This document shows positions 1 through 8,226 of a stretch of 64,000 bases of DNA, one piece after another. Position numbers and translations under genes: made by a program. The notes below the pieces were generated by a model. It had not been told where the DNA came from. It did no database searches and saw nothing but the letters and a program-made list of their open reading frames with translations. How positions within the stretch are numbered: position 1 is the stretch's first letter; each line of letters starts with the position of its first letter. Source of the stretch: Cellulomonas chitinilytica (GTDB lineage: Bacteria; Actinomycetota; Actinomycetes; Actinomycetales; Cellulomonadaceae); contig NZ_BONK01000003.1 in NCBI RefSeq assembly GCF_016862675.1, positions 248,001 to 312,000 of the forward strand, given 5' to 3'.

Positions 1-874
1 GGATCACGCCGCCCTTGGGGTGGAACACCGCGAGGCCCGAGCCGATCTCGTCCGGGAACGAGAACAGGTCGAGCTCGGTGCCCAGCCGTCGGTGGTCGCG
101 GCGCTCGGCCTCGGCGATGCGCTCGAGGTACGCCTTCAGCTCGTCCTTCGTCGGCCACGCCGTGCCGTACACGCGCTGCAGCTGCGGGTTCTTCTCGGAC
201 CCGCGCCAGTACGCGGCCGCCGACCGGGTCAGCTGGAACCCGTTGCCCAGCACGCGCGTGCTCGGGACGTGCGGGCCGCGGCACAGGTCCTGCCAGACGA
301 CCTGCTCGCTCTCCCGGCCGGCGCCGCGCACGTTCTGGTAGATGCTCAGGCCGCCGAGCCCGACCTCGACCGACGCGCCGTCGGCCGCGGCCGGGTCACC
401 CTTGAGGCCGATGAGCTCGAGCTTGTACGGCTCGTCGCGCAGCTCCTTGCGGGCCTCGTCCTCGGTGACGTCCCACCGGCGGAAGGTCTGGCCCTCCTTG
501 ACGATCCGGCCCATCACCTTCTCGACGGCCTTGAGGTCCTCGGGGGTGAACGGGGTCTCGACGTCGAAGTCGTAGTAGAAGCCGTCCGTGATGGGCGGGC
601 CGATGCCGAGCTTCGCGGTCGGGTTGACCTCCTGGACGGCCTGCGCCAGCACGTGCGCCGCGGAGTGCCGCAGGACCGCGAGGCCGTCGGGCTCGTCGAT
701 CGTGACCGCCTCGACGACGGCGCCGTCCGGGATCGGCAGGTGCAGGTCGCGCAGCTCGCCGTCGACGCGGACGACGAGCACGTCACGCCGGTCGCCGAAC
801 AGGTCGGTGCCCGTCGTGCCCGGCTCCGCCGTGGTCGCAGATCCGTCGACGGTGAGGGTCATCAGCTCGGGCAC
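1..874 (-). CDS. thrS: Threonyl-tRNA synthetase, N-terminal part (cut by window edge)
   Basis: This cytoplasmic enzyme charges tRNA-Thr. About 290 N-terminal residues are present. They cover a TGS-like segment, the second additional (editing) domain with the [12 protein letters not shown] motif (HxxxH type) and the DLCRGPHVP motif, and the start of the catalytic core at [19 protein letters not shown], where the window ends. I chose the GTG at 874 because GGAG lies 9 bases upstream. An in-frame ATG at 862 is the alternative but is further from that site. The gene lies downstream of tRNA-Val(CAC) and its hairpin on the same strand. No T-box specifier or antiterminator signature is visible in the roughly 135-base leader. 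The family call is firm; only the start is uncertain. Confidence 0.95.
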   Translation of the reverse strand, partial: MPELMTLTVDGSATTAEPGTTGTDLFGDRRDVLVVRVDGELRDLHLPIPDGAVVEAVTIDEPDGLAVLRHSAAHVLAQAVQEVNPTAKLGIGPPITDGFYYDFDVETPFTPEDLKAVEKVMGRIVKEGQTFRRWDVTEDEARKELRDEPYKLELIGLKGDPAAADGASVEVGLGGLSIYQNVRGAGRESEQVVWQDLCRGPHVPSTRVLGNGFQLTRSAAAYWRGSEKNPQLQRVYGTAWPTKDELKAYLERIAEAERRDHRRLGTELDLFSFPDEIGSGLAVFHPKGGVI

Positions 875-1010
875 CGGTGCTGTCTCCTTCGTGGTGGCCC
901 ACCCGGGCGGAGGGCTCCTCGATGCTACCGGCGTGACGGCGGCCGCCCGAGCAGCAGGACGCGACCACCACGACGCCGGTCCGACGCGCCGACGCAAGGG
1001 GTGAAACAAC

Positions 1011-1049
1011 GACAGCGAGGGCCGCCCGTCACGGGCGACCCTCGCTGTC
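1011..1049 (-). terminator. Terminator hairpin after tRNA-Val(CAC)
   Basis: An outer stem of GACAGCGAGGG with CCCTCGCTGTC encloses an inner stem GCCCGT/ACGGGC. Read on the minus strand it is followed by a moderately T-rich stretch (TCGTTGTTTCAC). It sits just past the 3' end of the tRNA-Val gene and separates it from thrS. Confidence 0.75.
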
Positions 1050-1055
1050 CTCTTG

Positions 1056-1128
1056 TGGGCGATACCGGACTCGAACCGATGACCTCCTCGGTGTGAACGA
1101 GGCGCTCTACCAACTGAGCCAATCGCCC
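1056..1128 (-). tRNA. tRNA-Val, anticodon CAC
   Basis: Read on the minus strand this folds as a full cloverleaf. The acceptor is GGGCGAT/ATCGCCC, the T loop is GGTTCGAGTCC, and the anticodon loop TTCACAC has anticodon CAC between CCTCG and CGAGG. The discriminator is A and no CCA is encoded. Confidence 0.95.
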
Positions 1129-1385
1129 GTACCGCGTGCGGAGCACGAGGTCGGAGTGCCACCCGGGGGCGGCGTCGAGGAGGATGCTACCCAACCCGAG
1201 CGCATATTCCGAACCGCCGTCCCGGCGGGCGGCGCGCTCGTGGCCGCCGGACCGAACGGGTGGTGACACCCACCGTCGTCACCCGTCACCGCGTCCCTCC
1301 GGGTGAACTCGGTGCAAGGACCGGTCCAATCCGGCACCTGGCCTGCCATGATGAGACCTCCAGCCCTTGTGAACAGGAGGACCCG

Positions 1386-1814
1386 ATGACGCAGCCGTCG
1401 TACGACGTCGTCGAGGTCGTCGCCATGCAGCTCATCGGGTCCGACGCCAGTGTCATCCCGGTCAGCTCCGAGTTCTCCTTCCGGACAACCGATCCGTACA
1501 CGGTGCGCGCAGTCTTCACGGGCCCGCACACCATGTCGACGTGGCTCCTCGGCCGCGAGCTCCTCTCTCTGGGGATGCACGCGGGATCCGAGGCGCCCGC
1601 CGGGACGGGTGACGTGCAGGTGTGGCGCGACGAAGACCCCGATTACACCCTCATCTCGCTCAGCGGCGTCGAAGGCAGCGCGCTGCTCGCGGCACCGACC
1701 GAGCCCATCGCCCGCTTCCTCGCCGCCACCGAGGCACTCGTGCCGCTCGGCACGGAGAGCGCCCGCATGGAGACGGAGATCACCGCCCTGATCGCCGCCC
1801 TCCTCACGGCCTGA
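1386..1814 (+). CDS. SsgA-family sporulation/cell-division regulator
   Basis: The 142-residue product matches the SsgA-like family, known only from actinobacteria, where SsgA/SsgB proteins help position FtsZ for septation in sporulating relatives. Recognisable family stretches are SEFSFRTTDPYTVRAVF, GPHTMSTWLLGRELL, a GDVQVW motif and a conserved hydrophobic block around LISLSGVEGSALL. The whole protein is one domain with no signal peptide or membrane segment. The ATG at 1386 follows AGGAGG at a good distance; an upstream in-frame start lacks a ribosome site. In a non-sporulating organism the role is probably in septum or wall processes, which is an inference. It converges on the aminotransferase gene, with a hairpin between them. 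Confidence 0.88.
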   Translation: MTQPSYDVVEVVAMQLIGSDASVIPVSSEFSFRTTDPYTVRAVFTGPHTMSTWLLGRELLSLGMHAGSEAPAGTGDVQVWRDEDPDYTLISLSGVEGSALLAAPTEPIARFLAATEALVPLGTESARMETEITALIAALLTA

Positions 1815-1826
1815 CACCGACCTCGA

Positions 1827-1858
1827 CGACCGGTCCTGCCCCACGGCAGGGCCGGTCG
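1827..1858. terminator. Bidirectional terminator hairpin
   Basis: CGACCGG-T-CCTGCC pairs with GGCAGG-G-CCGGTCG around a four-base CCAC loop, a 14-bp stem counting one G-T wobble. It lies between two convergent genes, so it could serve both. There is no strong T tract on either side. Confidence 0.65.
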
Positions 1859-1877
1859 CCGCACGTCCGGGCCGGCT

Positions 1878-2741
1878 CTACGGGTCGACGTCCTCGGCGA
1901 CCTTCGCCTGGAACAGCCGCTGCGCCTCCACGGAGACCGGCCCGAGCGAGATGTCGACCTCGTCGAGCGACGCCACCGGCGACACGTTGCGGATCGACCC
2001 GCTGAGGGTCAGGAACGACTCCCCCGCGACCACCTCGTCGAGCACCTCGTACGGGAGCTCGCCCGGCCGTGCCTCCCGGACAGGCAGCCCGGCGTCCGCC
2101 GACCACTCGAGCAGCAGCTCCCGGGTGATGCCCGCGAGGCACCCGCTGCTGAGCCGGGGCGTGACGAGCTCGCCCCCGCGCTCGACGAGCACGTTCGACC
2201 CGGTCCCCTCGCACAGCTCACCGACGGTGTTGGCGAGCACCGCCTCGTCGGCACCGCGCCGGTACGCCTCGGCCAGCGCGACCACGTTCTCGGCGTAGGA
2301 CGTCGTCTTGAGCCCCGCCACCGCCGACCGCTCGTTGCGGACCCACGGCACCCGGACCGCCCGCGACGTCTCCGCACGGACCGCCGGTCCGGCGAGCACG
2401 ACGACCGTCTGACGCTGCTCCCGCGGCGCGAACCGGTGCGACCCGAGCGGACCAGGACCACCCGTGAGGGTGATCCGCAGGCGCCCGGTGTCCGGGCCGG
2501 ACGCAGCCAGCACCGCCTTCACGCCGTCGCGTACCGCGTCCTCGTCCGGCTCCGTGAGCCCGAGGCCCAGCGCGGACCGGCGCAGCCGGCGCAGGTGCCG
2601 GCTCAGCGCGAACGCCTCCCCGCCGTACACGGCGCACGTCTCGAACACGCCGTCGCCCACGGTCAACCCGTGGTCGACACCTGTGACGAGCGCCTCATCG
2701 GGGCTGTGCAGGACTCCGTCGGACCAGATCACGACACTCAT
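1878..2741 (-). CDS. Class IV aminotransferase (aminodeoxychorismate lyase-like)
   Basis: The 287-residue PLP protein belongs to the fold-type IV family that includes aminodeoxychorismate lyase (PabC), branched-chain aminotransferases and D-amino-acid aminotransferases. Family features seen are DHGLTVGDGVFETCAVYGG near residues 18-34, the lysine region VAGLKTTSYAENVVAL, NTVGELCEGTGSNVLVE and the SGCLAGITRELLLEW block. A 4-amino-4-deoxychorismate lyase role in folate synthesis is the best guess from overall resemblance. A general transaminase cannot be excluded, because no folate genes are adjacent. The ATG at 2741 opens the conserved region and has no clear ribosome site, so translation may be leaderless. 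Confidence 0.85.
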   Translation of the reverse strand: MSVVIWSDGVLHSPDEALVTGVDHGLTVGDGVFETCAVYGGEAFALSRHLRRLRRSALGLGLTEPDEDAVRDGVKAVLAASGPDTGRLRITLTGGPGPLGSHRFAPREQRQTVVVLAGPAVRAETSRAVRVPWVRNERSAVAGLKTTSYAENVVALAEAYRRGADEAVLANTVGELCEGTGSNVLVERGGELVTPRLSSGCLAGITRELLLEWSADAGLPVREARPGELPYEVLDEVVAGESFLTLSGSIRNVSPVASLDEVDISLGPVSVEAQRLFQAKVAEDVDP

Positions 2742-2926
2742 GGGACCAGTCTGACACCCGTTATGACCTGGTCCGGGAGGGTCCGGAGACGGCCGAACGG
2801 GGGTTTTCGGAGGCCGGATCCGCAGGATCACGCGGACGGCGGGAGCCAGTTGGACTCTCGCCGAGAAACTCGGTTAGAGTCTGGGACGCACACGGAACGC
2901 CGGTGAGAACCGGCAGGACGTGCAGC

Positions 2927-2998
2927 GCGGACGTGGCTCAGTGGTAGAGCATCACCTTGCCAAGGTGAGGGTCGCGGGTTCGAATCCCGTCGTCCGCT
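2927..2998 (+). tRNA. tRNA-Gly, anticodon GCC
   Basis: The cloverleaf has acceptor GCGGACG/CGTCCGC, anticodon loop TTGCCAA (GCC) between CACC and GGTG, and T loop GGGTTCGAATCCC. CCA is not encoded. It is the first of three closely spaced tRNA genes. Confidence 0.95.
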
Positions 2999-3050
2999 CG
3001 GAGGCAGACACTCCTGATCGGCTTTCAGCCGCTTTGGACTGCGGTCTCAG

Positions 3051-3121
3051 GGTGGAGTGGCCGAGAGGCGAGGCAGCGGCCTGCAAAGCCGTATACGTGG
3101 GTTCGAATCCCATCTCCACCT
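3051..3121 (+). tRNA. tRNA-Cys, anticodon GCA
   Basis: The acceptor is GGTGGAG/CTCCACC, the anticodon loop is CTGCAAA (GCA), and the T arm is GTGGGTTCGAATCCCAT. CCA is not encoded. It is the second tRNA of the cluster, 52 bases after tRNA-Gly. Confidence 0.95.
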
Positions 3122-3149
3122 CGGTAGCACTCCCCCAGCAACACCCTTT

Positions 3150-3224
3150 GGGCGATTGGCGCAGCGGTAGCGCGCTTCCCTGACACGGAAGAGGTCACTG
3201 GTTCGATCCCAGTATCGCCCACCA
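3150..3224 (+). tRNA. tRNA-Val, anticodon GAC, with encoded CCA
   Basis: The acceptor is GGGCGAT/ATCGCCC, the anticodon loop CTGACAC (GAC) lies between CTTCC and GGAAG, and a discriminator A is followed by genomic CCA. It differs from the tRNA-Val(CAC) at 1056-1128, which has no encoded CCA. The DNA just downstream looks acquired (see 3414-3728 and 3783-4343), consistent with a tRNA 3' end serving as an integration site. Confidence 0.95.
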
Positions 3225-3239
3225 GGATTTATGCAGGTC

Positions 3240-3270
3240 AGCCCCGGTAACCACCGGGGCTTTCTTGTTT
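3240..3270 (+). terminator. Rho-independent terminator of the tRNA cluster
   Basis: AGCCCCGG pairs with CCGGGGCT around a six-base loop and is followed by TTCTTGTTT. It is the clearest intrinsic terminator in the window and ends the Gly-Cys-Val tRNA unit. Confidence 0.9.
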
Positions 3271-3413
3271 GCCGTGCCAGATGCGTGCCAGCTCGGAACA
3301 TCACCAGGTTCCACCATGTGGTCCTGGCGAGGGTCAGACAGGGCCGAGCAACGGCCCTGATCGGTCGTAGAACGCGGACCCGTGCGGTCGGTGTTCCTGC
3401 CAACCTGCCGGCC

Positions 3414-3728
3414 TCAGAGGTCCAGCGGTCGGTAGCGCGCTTGGCGCGTGTCGCGCGACCGTCCGGTACGTCCGCGTCCATGGTCGGAACAAGCCATCAG
3501 GCCATCGCGGGGGGACAGTATGAGGTTCTCGGCGGCCCGCGGACCATTGAAGAGGTCCACGGACGGCGTGCCACCTGGGTCCACGCCGTTGGCCCAGATC
3601 CACCGCCGCCCGACGACGTCGACCACCTGGTAGCTGATGTGGGCGCCAGGGAAGATATCCCGCAGACCGTCGAACGTGGACCTAGGGAGTGAGAGCCCGG
3701 GATCGTCCTCGCGCGCGAACCTGCGACC
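3414..3728 (-). pseudogene. Possible remnant of a regulator-like gene
   Basis: On the minus strand the frame ending at 3414 reads about 100 residues with protein-like composition, including RSTFDGLRDIFPGAHIS, YQVVDVVGRRWIWANG and SVDLFNGPRAAENLI. The pattern faintly recalls the sensory N-terminal region of some LuxR-type regulators, but I cannot confirm this. No start codon with a ribosome site is visible at the upstream end, which runs into the divergent GrpB-like gene, and no DNA-binding domain follows. It may be a truncated gene left in a small island behind tRNA-Val, or simply non-coding DNA. The base composition is less GC-rich than neighbouring genes. Confidence 0.3.
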
Positions 3729-3782
3729 TCTGGTTCTGAGTCGAGAGCTCAGCAACCGAGTGGCCAGCCGGATACTGGATGT

Positions 3783-4343
3783 GTGAACGATCCACCGAGT
3801 CCTGAGTACGTGATCGCGCCGGTGCCGATAGACGGGCCGATAGCACTCGCCGAGTCGGACCCCGCGTGGGCCGACTGGTATGCCGATGCGGAGGATCGGA
3901 TCCGAGGCGCGCTGGGTACCCGGGCCCTCCAGGTCGCGCACGTGGGGTCGACATCGGTGCCTGGTCTCGCGGCCAAGCCGGTGATCGACGTCATCCTGGT
4001 GGTCGCCGACTCCGCAGACGAGGCCGGGTACGTCCCGGCCCTGGAGGCCGCCGGCTACCGACTGCACTTCCGCGAGCCAGCGTGGCACGAGCACCGATTC
4101 CTCGTCGGGCATCAACCGCGGGCGATCCAGATACATGTCTTCACCGTCGGGTCGACCGAGGTGCAGCGGATGGTCCTTTTCCGAGACCGGCTGCGCGCCT
4201 GCCCGAGCGATCGCGATCTGTACGAGCGCACCAAGCGTTCGCTCGCAGCTCACCAATGGAGCTACGCCCAGGACTACGCCGATGCCAAGGCATCCGTGGT
4301 CGAGCAGATCATGTCCCGAGCCCGCGCCGATGAGCCATGCTGA
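3783..4343 (+). CDS. GrpB-family nucleotidyltransferase-like protein
   Basis: The 186-residue protein has the GrpB/UPF0157 signature. The block VAHVGSTSVPGLAAKPVIDVILVV at about residues 52-75 contains the GSTS-VPGLxAKPxID core of this nucleotidyltransferase-fold family. It is followed by the conserved regions HFREPAWHEHRFLV and QRMVLFRDRLRACPSDRDLYERTK. The natural substrate of the family is generally unknown. The start is GTG at 3783, without an evident ribosome site. The gene stands alone between a tRNA-Val and the NAD operon, uses less strongly GC-biased codons than its neighbours and lies beside a probable gene remnant. Recent acquisition is plausible. Confidence 0.85.
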   Translation: MNDPPSPEYVIAPVPIDGPIALAESDPAWADWYADAEDRIRGALGTRALQVAHVGSTSVPGLAAKPVIDVILVVADSADEAGYVPALEAAGYRLHFREPAWHEHRFLVGHQPRAIQIHVFTVGSTEVQRMVLFRDRLRACPSDRDLYERTKRSLAAHQWSYAQDYADAKASVVEQIMSRARADEPC

Positions 4344-4787
4344 GGCCGCAGCGTCGCCCGCGTCCGCGAGGGCCACGCGCCACGCGTTGAAGCACTTCGG
4401 TTCGGGTTCAGTGCAGTTGAACTACGCCCGGCATGCTCGAGCCTCGCGAGGAAGGCATGCTCGACACGCTCGTCGAGCTACTGAAGGGCGCCGCGGACGA
4501 CACGGCCGGTGCGACCTTGTGAGCGACCTCCAGGTCGCATGTTGCAGGCCACCTCCGCGATCCGCGGCATCGCCATCCTCCGGGTTCGCGGGACGTGCCA
4601 GCCGGCGCCGCGTCCGCCGACTGTGAGGCCATCGAGCCTGTCGCCCGCACGCATTCGCTCGACGGACGCCCGGCCTCGGTGCGGCCACGGGTCGACCGTG
4701 TGCGTCATCGGCTGGCTGCGCGACGGCGCATGGGTCGAGAAGGTGCCTTCGATGACGCACCAATCGCACTCGACGACCGTCAAGCTT
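4344..4787. other. Intergenic stretch without a convincing gene
   Basis: About 440 bases separate the GrpB-like gene from the NAD operon promoter. Several short open frames exist on both strands, including a 29-codon one at 4432-4521. None has a ribosome site, a recognisable domain or consistent third-position GC bias. The stretch has lower GC than the flanking genes and may be decayed DNA of the same small island. Confidence 0.5.
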
Positions 4788-4817
4788 TAGCGCAGTTCTG
4801 CGTTAATGCGCTACGGT
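4788..4817 (+). promoter_or_regulatory. Promoter with palindromic operator, probable NrtR site
   Basis: TAGCGCA and TGCGCTA form perfect 7-bp inverted arms separated by 12 bases (4788-4813). The right arm overlaps TACGGT (4812-4817), a good actinobacterial -10 hexamer, so a bound protein would block transcription of pnuC-nadR-nrtR. The third gene of that operon encodes an NrtR-type regulator, which makes autoregulation the simplest reading. Confidence 0.6.
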
Positions 4818-4862
4818 GGCGGCACCGCACCACGCGATCGACCACGTGAGAGGCCCTCCGCC

Positions 4863-5567
4863 ATGCTCCTCGATGTCGGGACACCCACGACGACGGCCGA
4901 CCGTGCCGTCGCCACCACCACCGCTCGCCGCCGCGACCTCGTCGTCGCCGTCGTGGCCGCAGCCTTGCTGACCGCCGCGAGCTACGGCCTCGGCCTCGCT
5001 GCGGGGTGGGTCACCCGGGTCGAGTGGCTGGAGGCGCTGGCCGTGGCCACGTCGTACGCGAGCACAGCGCTGTGCATCTTCCAGCGCCGGTTCAACTACG
5101 TGTTCGGTGCGGTGAGCACCGCGCTCTACGCCGTGCTCTTCTTCCGGCACGGGCTGGTCGCGTCGGCGTTCCTGAACGTCTACCTGACGCCGCAGCTCGC
5201 CTACGGGTGGGTGCGCTGGCGTCGGGACGACCGGACGCGACCGGTGACCTGGCTCTCGGCCGACCGGAAGTGGGTACCCGCCTACGTGGGGGTCACCGTC
5301 GTGGCGTACCTCGTCGCCGCCTGGCTGGTCGGGGTGCTCGACGGGCAGCTGGCCTGGGCAGACTCGGCGATCCTCGCGGGCTCGATCCTCGCTCAGCTCC
5401 TGCTCGACAACAAGCGGATCGAGACGTGGTTCGTCTGGATCGCCGTGAACGTCATCGCGATCTGGACGTACTTCACGGCCGGCCTCGTCGTGGCCGGCGT
5501 GCAGTACGTCATCTTCATCGGCACGGCCGTGCTCGGGTTCGCCGCGTGGCTCCGGAGCACGCGATGA
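4863..5567 (+). CDS. pnuC: PnuC-type nicotinamide riboside transporter
   Basis: The product is a 234-residue membrane protein with about seven hydrophobic segments. Characteristic PnuC stretches are NVYLTPQLAYGWVRW in the middle and LLDNKRIETWFVWIAVNVIAI near the end. PnuC proteins let nicotinamide riboside cross the cytoplasmic membrane by facilitated diffusion, trapped by phosphorylation inside. The ATG at 4863 follows GAGAGG at 9 bases; an upstream in-frame ATG at 4806 lies inside the operator and is unlikely. The stop overlaps the nadR start by four bases (ATGA). The neighbours supply the kinase/adenylyltransferase and regulator, so the substrate assignment is well supported by context. 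Confidence 0.92.
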   Translation: MLLDVGTPTTTADRAVATTTARRRDLVVAVVAAALLTAASYGLGLAAGWVTRVEWLEALAVATSYASTALCIFQRRFNYVFGAVSTALYAVLFFRHGLVASAFLNVYLTPQLAYGWVRWRRDDRTRPVTWLSADRKWVPAYVGVTVVAYLVAAWLVGVLDGQLAWADSAILAGSILAQLLLDNKRIETWFVWIAVNVIAIWTYFTAGLVVAGVQYVIFIGTAVLGFAAWLRSTR

Positions 5568-6643
5568 GCGAGCGCGCCTGGGTGCTCATGACCGCGCTGC
5601 CGCCGACCACCGGGCACGAGGACCTCATCCGGTTCGCGACCCGGTGCGCCCGGACGGTGCAGCTCGTGCTGTGCACCCAGCCGAGCGAGCCGCTCGCGCA
5701 CGAGCGTGATGCAGCGCTGCGCGCGTTCGCCGCACGGGCGGAGTTCGGCGGAGCGATCCGCGTGCACCGCGTCCACCAGGAGCTGCCGCAGGAGCCCGCC
5801 GACGCACCCGACTTCTGGGACCTGTGGAGCGGGATGCTGCGCGACCTGGGCGCCCGGCCGGGAGACCTGGTCGTCGCCTCGGAGCCCTACGGAGCGGAGC
5901 TGGCGTCGGCGATCGACGGCAGGTTCCTCCCGTACGACCCGGACCGGACGATCAACCCCGTGAAGGCCACTCGTGTCCGGGAGAAGCCGATCGAGTCGTT
6001 CGCGCACCTGCTCGCGGAGTTCCAGCCGTTCCTGCGCAAGCGGGTGACCCTGTTCGGAGCGGAGTCGGTCGGCAAGACGACCATGACGAACCGGCTGGAC
6101 GAGCTCGGCCTGGCCGCCGGGTTCCCCGAGTGGGCACGCCCCTACCTCGAGCTCGACGTGGTGGGTCACGAGGTCACCGCCGAGAAGATGCGGGCGATCT
6201 GGCAGGGACAGCTGGCCCAGCAGCTCGCCGCCGAGGCGATCGCGACCCGGCGAGGCAGGGCCTTCGTCGCCCAGGACACCGATCTCTTCTCGACCGTCGG
6301 GTACTGGCTGCTCAAGGGTGCTGAGTTCGGAGAGCCCGACGTCCCACCGGCACTGTGGGCCGACGCCGCCAGGAACGCCAGCGACCTGTACATCGTCCTC
6401 GGGCAGGATGCCGTGCCCTTCGCAGCCGATCCACTCCGGTACGGCGGTGACCGCCGCGAGTCCGATGACGCGTTCTGGACCGACCTGTGCGAGAGCGCGG
6501 GTCTGCACTGGGTCCTGGTCGACGAGGCCGATCCGGCGTCGCGTGAGGAGCGGGTGGTCGCTGAGCTGCGGGGGCTGTTCGGCGACCCGCTCGCCTACCA
6601 GCGCCGGGGTGCCGAGTACCGGACCGCAGGACGTGACCGATGA
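5564..6643 (+). CDS. nadR: NadR-like NMN adenylyltransferase / ribosylnicotinamide kinase
   Basis: The 359-residue protein has two domains. Residues 1 to about 150 form a nucleotidylyltransferase domain with PPTTGH, a T/HxGH-type motif. From about residue 165 there is a P-loop kinase domain with Walker A GAESVGKTT. This matches NadR, which phosphorylates nicotinamide riboside to NMN and adenylates NMN to NAD. There is no N-terminal DNA-binding domain as in enterobacterial NadR, so regulation is left to the Nudix protein encoded next. Overlaps of four bases with both neighbours indicate a tight operon. The final 30 residues are less conserved. Confidence 0.9.
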   Translation: MSERAWVLMTALPPTTGHEDLIRFATRCARTVQLVLCTQPSEPLAHERDAALRAFAARAEFGGAIRVHRVHQELPQEPADAPDFWDLWSGMLRDLGARPGDLVVASEPYGAELASAIDGRFLPYDPDRTINPVKATRVREKPIESFAHLLAEFQPFLRKRVTLFGAESVGKTTMTNRLDELGLAAGFPEWARPYLELDVVGHEVTAEKMRAIWQGQLAQQLAAEAIATRRGRAFVAQDTDLFSTVGYWLLKGAEFGEPDVPPALWADAARNASDLYIVLGQDAVPFAADPLRYGGDRRESDDAFWTDLCESAGLHWVLVDEADPASREERVVAELRGLFGDPLAYQRRGAEYRTAGRDR

Positions 6644-7305
6644 CGTCGCCGCTCGACGCCGCCGGCAGGTCGCTCGAGGACTACCCACGACCGTCCGTCG
6701 CCGTCGACACCGCGGTGCTGACCGTCGAGGACGGTCAGCTGTGCGTCCTGCTCGTCCGGGCGGCGGACGCCGACGACGCGACGGCCTGGCGCCTGCCGGG
6801 CACGTTCCTGCATCCCGGCGAGATGCTGTCCGACGCCGTCGCACGCTCTCTGCGGGACAAGGCCGGCGTCACCGGCCTCCGCCCCCAGCAGCTCCGCGTG
6901 TTCGACGACCCGCAGCGAGACGACCGCGGATGGGTCCTGTCGGTCGCGCACCTGGACGTCGTCCGTGCTGATCGCATCCCCACCACCGCCCGGATCCGGC
7001 TCGCGCCGGCTGCCGACGTCCCCGAGCTCCCGTTCGACCATCGAGACATCATCGACGTCGCGGTCGAGGCGCTGCAGAAGCGCTACGAAGCCTCGCCCGA
7101 CCCGTTCGAGCTCATGGAACCGGCAGAGCCGGACGGGTCGTTCACGCTGCGTGAGCTGCGGCTGACGCACGAGAGCGTCGCCGGGCGCAGGCTGCCGCCC
7201 GACACGTTCCGCCGCTCGATGCGGGCCGAGCTCGTGGAGACCGGCCGCCTGAGCCACGGGCGACGCGGCAAGCCGGCCGAGCTGTACCGCCGACGGACGG
7301 ACTGA
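6640..7305 (+). CDS. nrtR: NrtR-type Nudix-related transcriptional regulator
   Basis: The 221-residue protein has an N-terminal Nudix domain (about residues 18-145) and a C-terminal winged-helix part (about 150-221) with FTLRELRLTHESV and RRGKPAELYRR, the arrangement of NrtR regulators of NAD metabolism. The Nudix box is at residues 54-77, but the catalytic REUXEE core reads R69-S-L-R-D-K74, so key glutamates are missing and hydrolase activity is unlikely. NrtR proteins sense ADP-ribose-type metabolites and repress NAD genes. It is the last gene of the pnuC-nadR-nrtR operon and probably binds the palindrome at 4788-4813. Confidence 0.9.
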   Translation: MTSPLDAAGRSLEDYPRPSVAVDTAVLTVEDGQLCVLLVRAADADDATAWRLPGTFLHPGEMLSDAVARSLRDKAGVTGLRPQQLRVFDDPQRDDRGWVLSVAHLDVVRADRIPTTARIRLAPAADVPELPFDHRDIIDVAVEALQKRYEASPDPFELMEPAEPDGSFTLRELRLTHESVAGRRLPPDTFRRSMRAELVETGRLSHGRRGKPAELYRRRTD

Positions 7306-7408
7306 TCGGAGACCCGGAGCCGTGACGAGCGACCCGCCCGAGCTTCGGCACCGAGCCCGACGGCTCGTCCAGCTCGAACGAGGTTCCGGCGCCTGAGCCC
7401 CCACGCCG

Positions 7409-7564
7409 CTACGCGCGGGCCCGGCCGCGGCCGACGATCCAGCCGATCAGGCTGATGACGAGCAGGGCGATGCCGATCCACAGCAGCACCTTCGCGGCGG
7501 TGACGGCGACGCCGAGGACGATCATGACGACGCCGACGATGATCAGGATGAGCCACAGAGCCAT
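7409..7564 (-). CDS. Small two-helix membrane protein
   Basis: The 51-residue product is almost entirely hydrophobic. Two predicted membrane segments, IVGVVMIVLGVAVTAA and LLWIGIALLVISLIGWIV, are followed by a basic tail (GRGRARA). The ATG at 7564 follows AGGAG. It resembles the many small conserved membrane proteins of high-GC Gram-positives for which no function is known. It lies convergent to nrtR and about 160 bases downstream of gntK on the same strand; that gap holds a repeated CGTCGGGCGTGCC. I do not propose a function. Confidence 0.7.
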   Translation of the reverse strand: MALWLILIIVGVVMIVLGVAVTAAKVLLWIGIALLVISLIGWIVGRGRARA

Positions 7565-7725
7565 GGTGGGCTCCTCACGGTCCGCGACGGGGGGTGACCC
7601 GTCGCCAGGGGGCGGCCGTTCCTCGACCGGATCCTCGCATCGTCGCGCTGCACCGTCGGAGCCGCACGTCGGGCGTGCCCCGGCGACGTCGGGCGTGCCG
7701 GGTTCCGGGGAGCGTCGGCGGGCCG

Positions 7726-8226
7726 TCACGCCCCGGTCGTGGACCGGACGGTACGCACCGCGTGGGCCGCGAGGCCGGCCGGGTCGCGCGCGCAGTCCAG
7801 CTCGACGCCGTGCTCGTCGGCGCCGAGAGGCTCGAGCGTCGCGAGCTGGGTGTCGAGCAGGGAGACCGGCATGAAGTGGCGCTCGCGCGCTCGCATGCGG
7901 GCGGCGAGCTGCTCGCGGGTGCCGACGAGGTGGACGAGCCGCAGGTCGGGGACGGACGCGCGCAGCAGGTCCCGGTAGGAGCGGCGCAGGGCCGAGCACG
8001 CCACGACGGCGCCGGCCGGCCGGGACGCCATCGCGTCGCCGACGAGACGCAGCCACGGCCACCGGTCCTCGTCGGTCAGCGGGACGCCGGCGGCCATCCG
8101 CGCGACGTTGGCGGGCGGGTGGAGGCTGTCGGCGTCGAGGAACGGCACGCCCAGCCGGTCCGCGAGGAGCGACCCGACGGTCGACTTCCCGCAGCCGGAG
8201 ACGCCCATGACGACGACGTGGGTCAC
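7726..8226 (-). CDS. gntK: Gluconokinase
   Basis: The 166-residue kinase has Walker [10 protein letters not shown] near the N terminus, [29 protein letters not shown] typical of GntK, and [13 protein letters not shown]. It phosphorylates D-gluconate to 6-phosphogluconate for the pentose phosphate route. The GTG start at 8226 overlaps the stop of manD by four bases, so it is the third gene of uxuB-manD-gntK. Gluconate is not an intermediate of glucuronate breakdown, so its presence suggests either that the regulon also handles gluconate or that the enzyme accepts a related acid. No 2-keto-3-deoxygluconate kinase is present in the window. Confidence 0.92.
   Translation of the reverse strand: MTHVVVMGVSGCGKSTVGSLLADRLGVPFLDADSLHPPANVARMAAGVPLTDEDRWPWLRLVGDAMASRPAGAVVACSALRRSYRDLLRASVPDLRLVHLVGTREQLAARMRARERHFMPVSLLDTQLATLEPLGADEHGVELDCARDPAGLAAHAVRTVRSTTGA

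Noticed and set aside
875..1010. T-box riboswitch upstream of thrS
   Set aside because: No T-box antiterminator sequence or Thr specifier stem is recognisable, and the leader is short.
3025..3481. Minus-strand open frames containing peptides such as GRYWDRTSDLF across the tRNA cluster
   Set aside because: These are the antisense translations of tRNA genes, a well-known false protein pattern; the tRNAs explain the sequence.
4432..4521. A 29-codon open frame (MLEPREEGMLDTL start) in the island
   Set aside because: No ribosome site, no recognisable family and no neighbour relationship; cannot be distinguished from chance.
5564..6643. Loss of the HxGH catalytic motif in NadR
   Set aside because: The motif reads TTGH, but nucleotidylyltransferases accept a T/HxGH form, so this is not evidence of inactivity.
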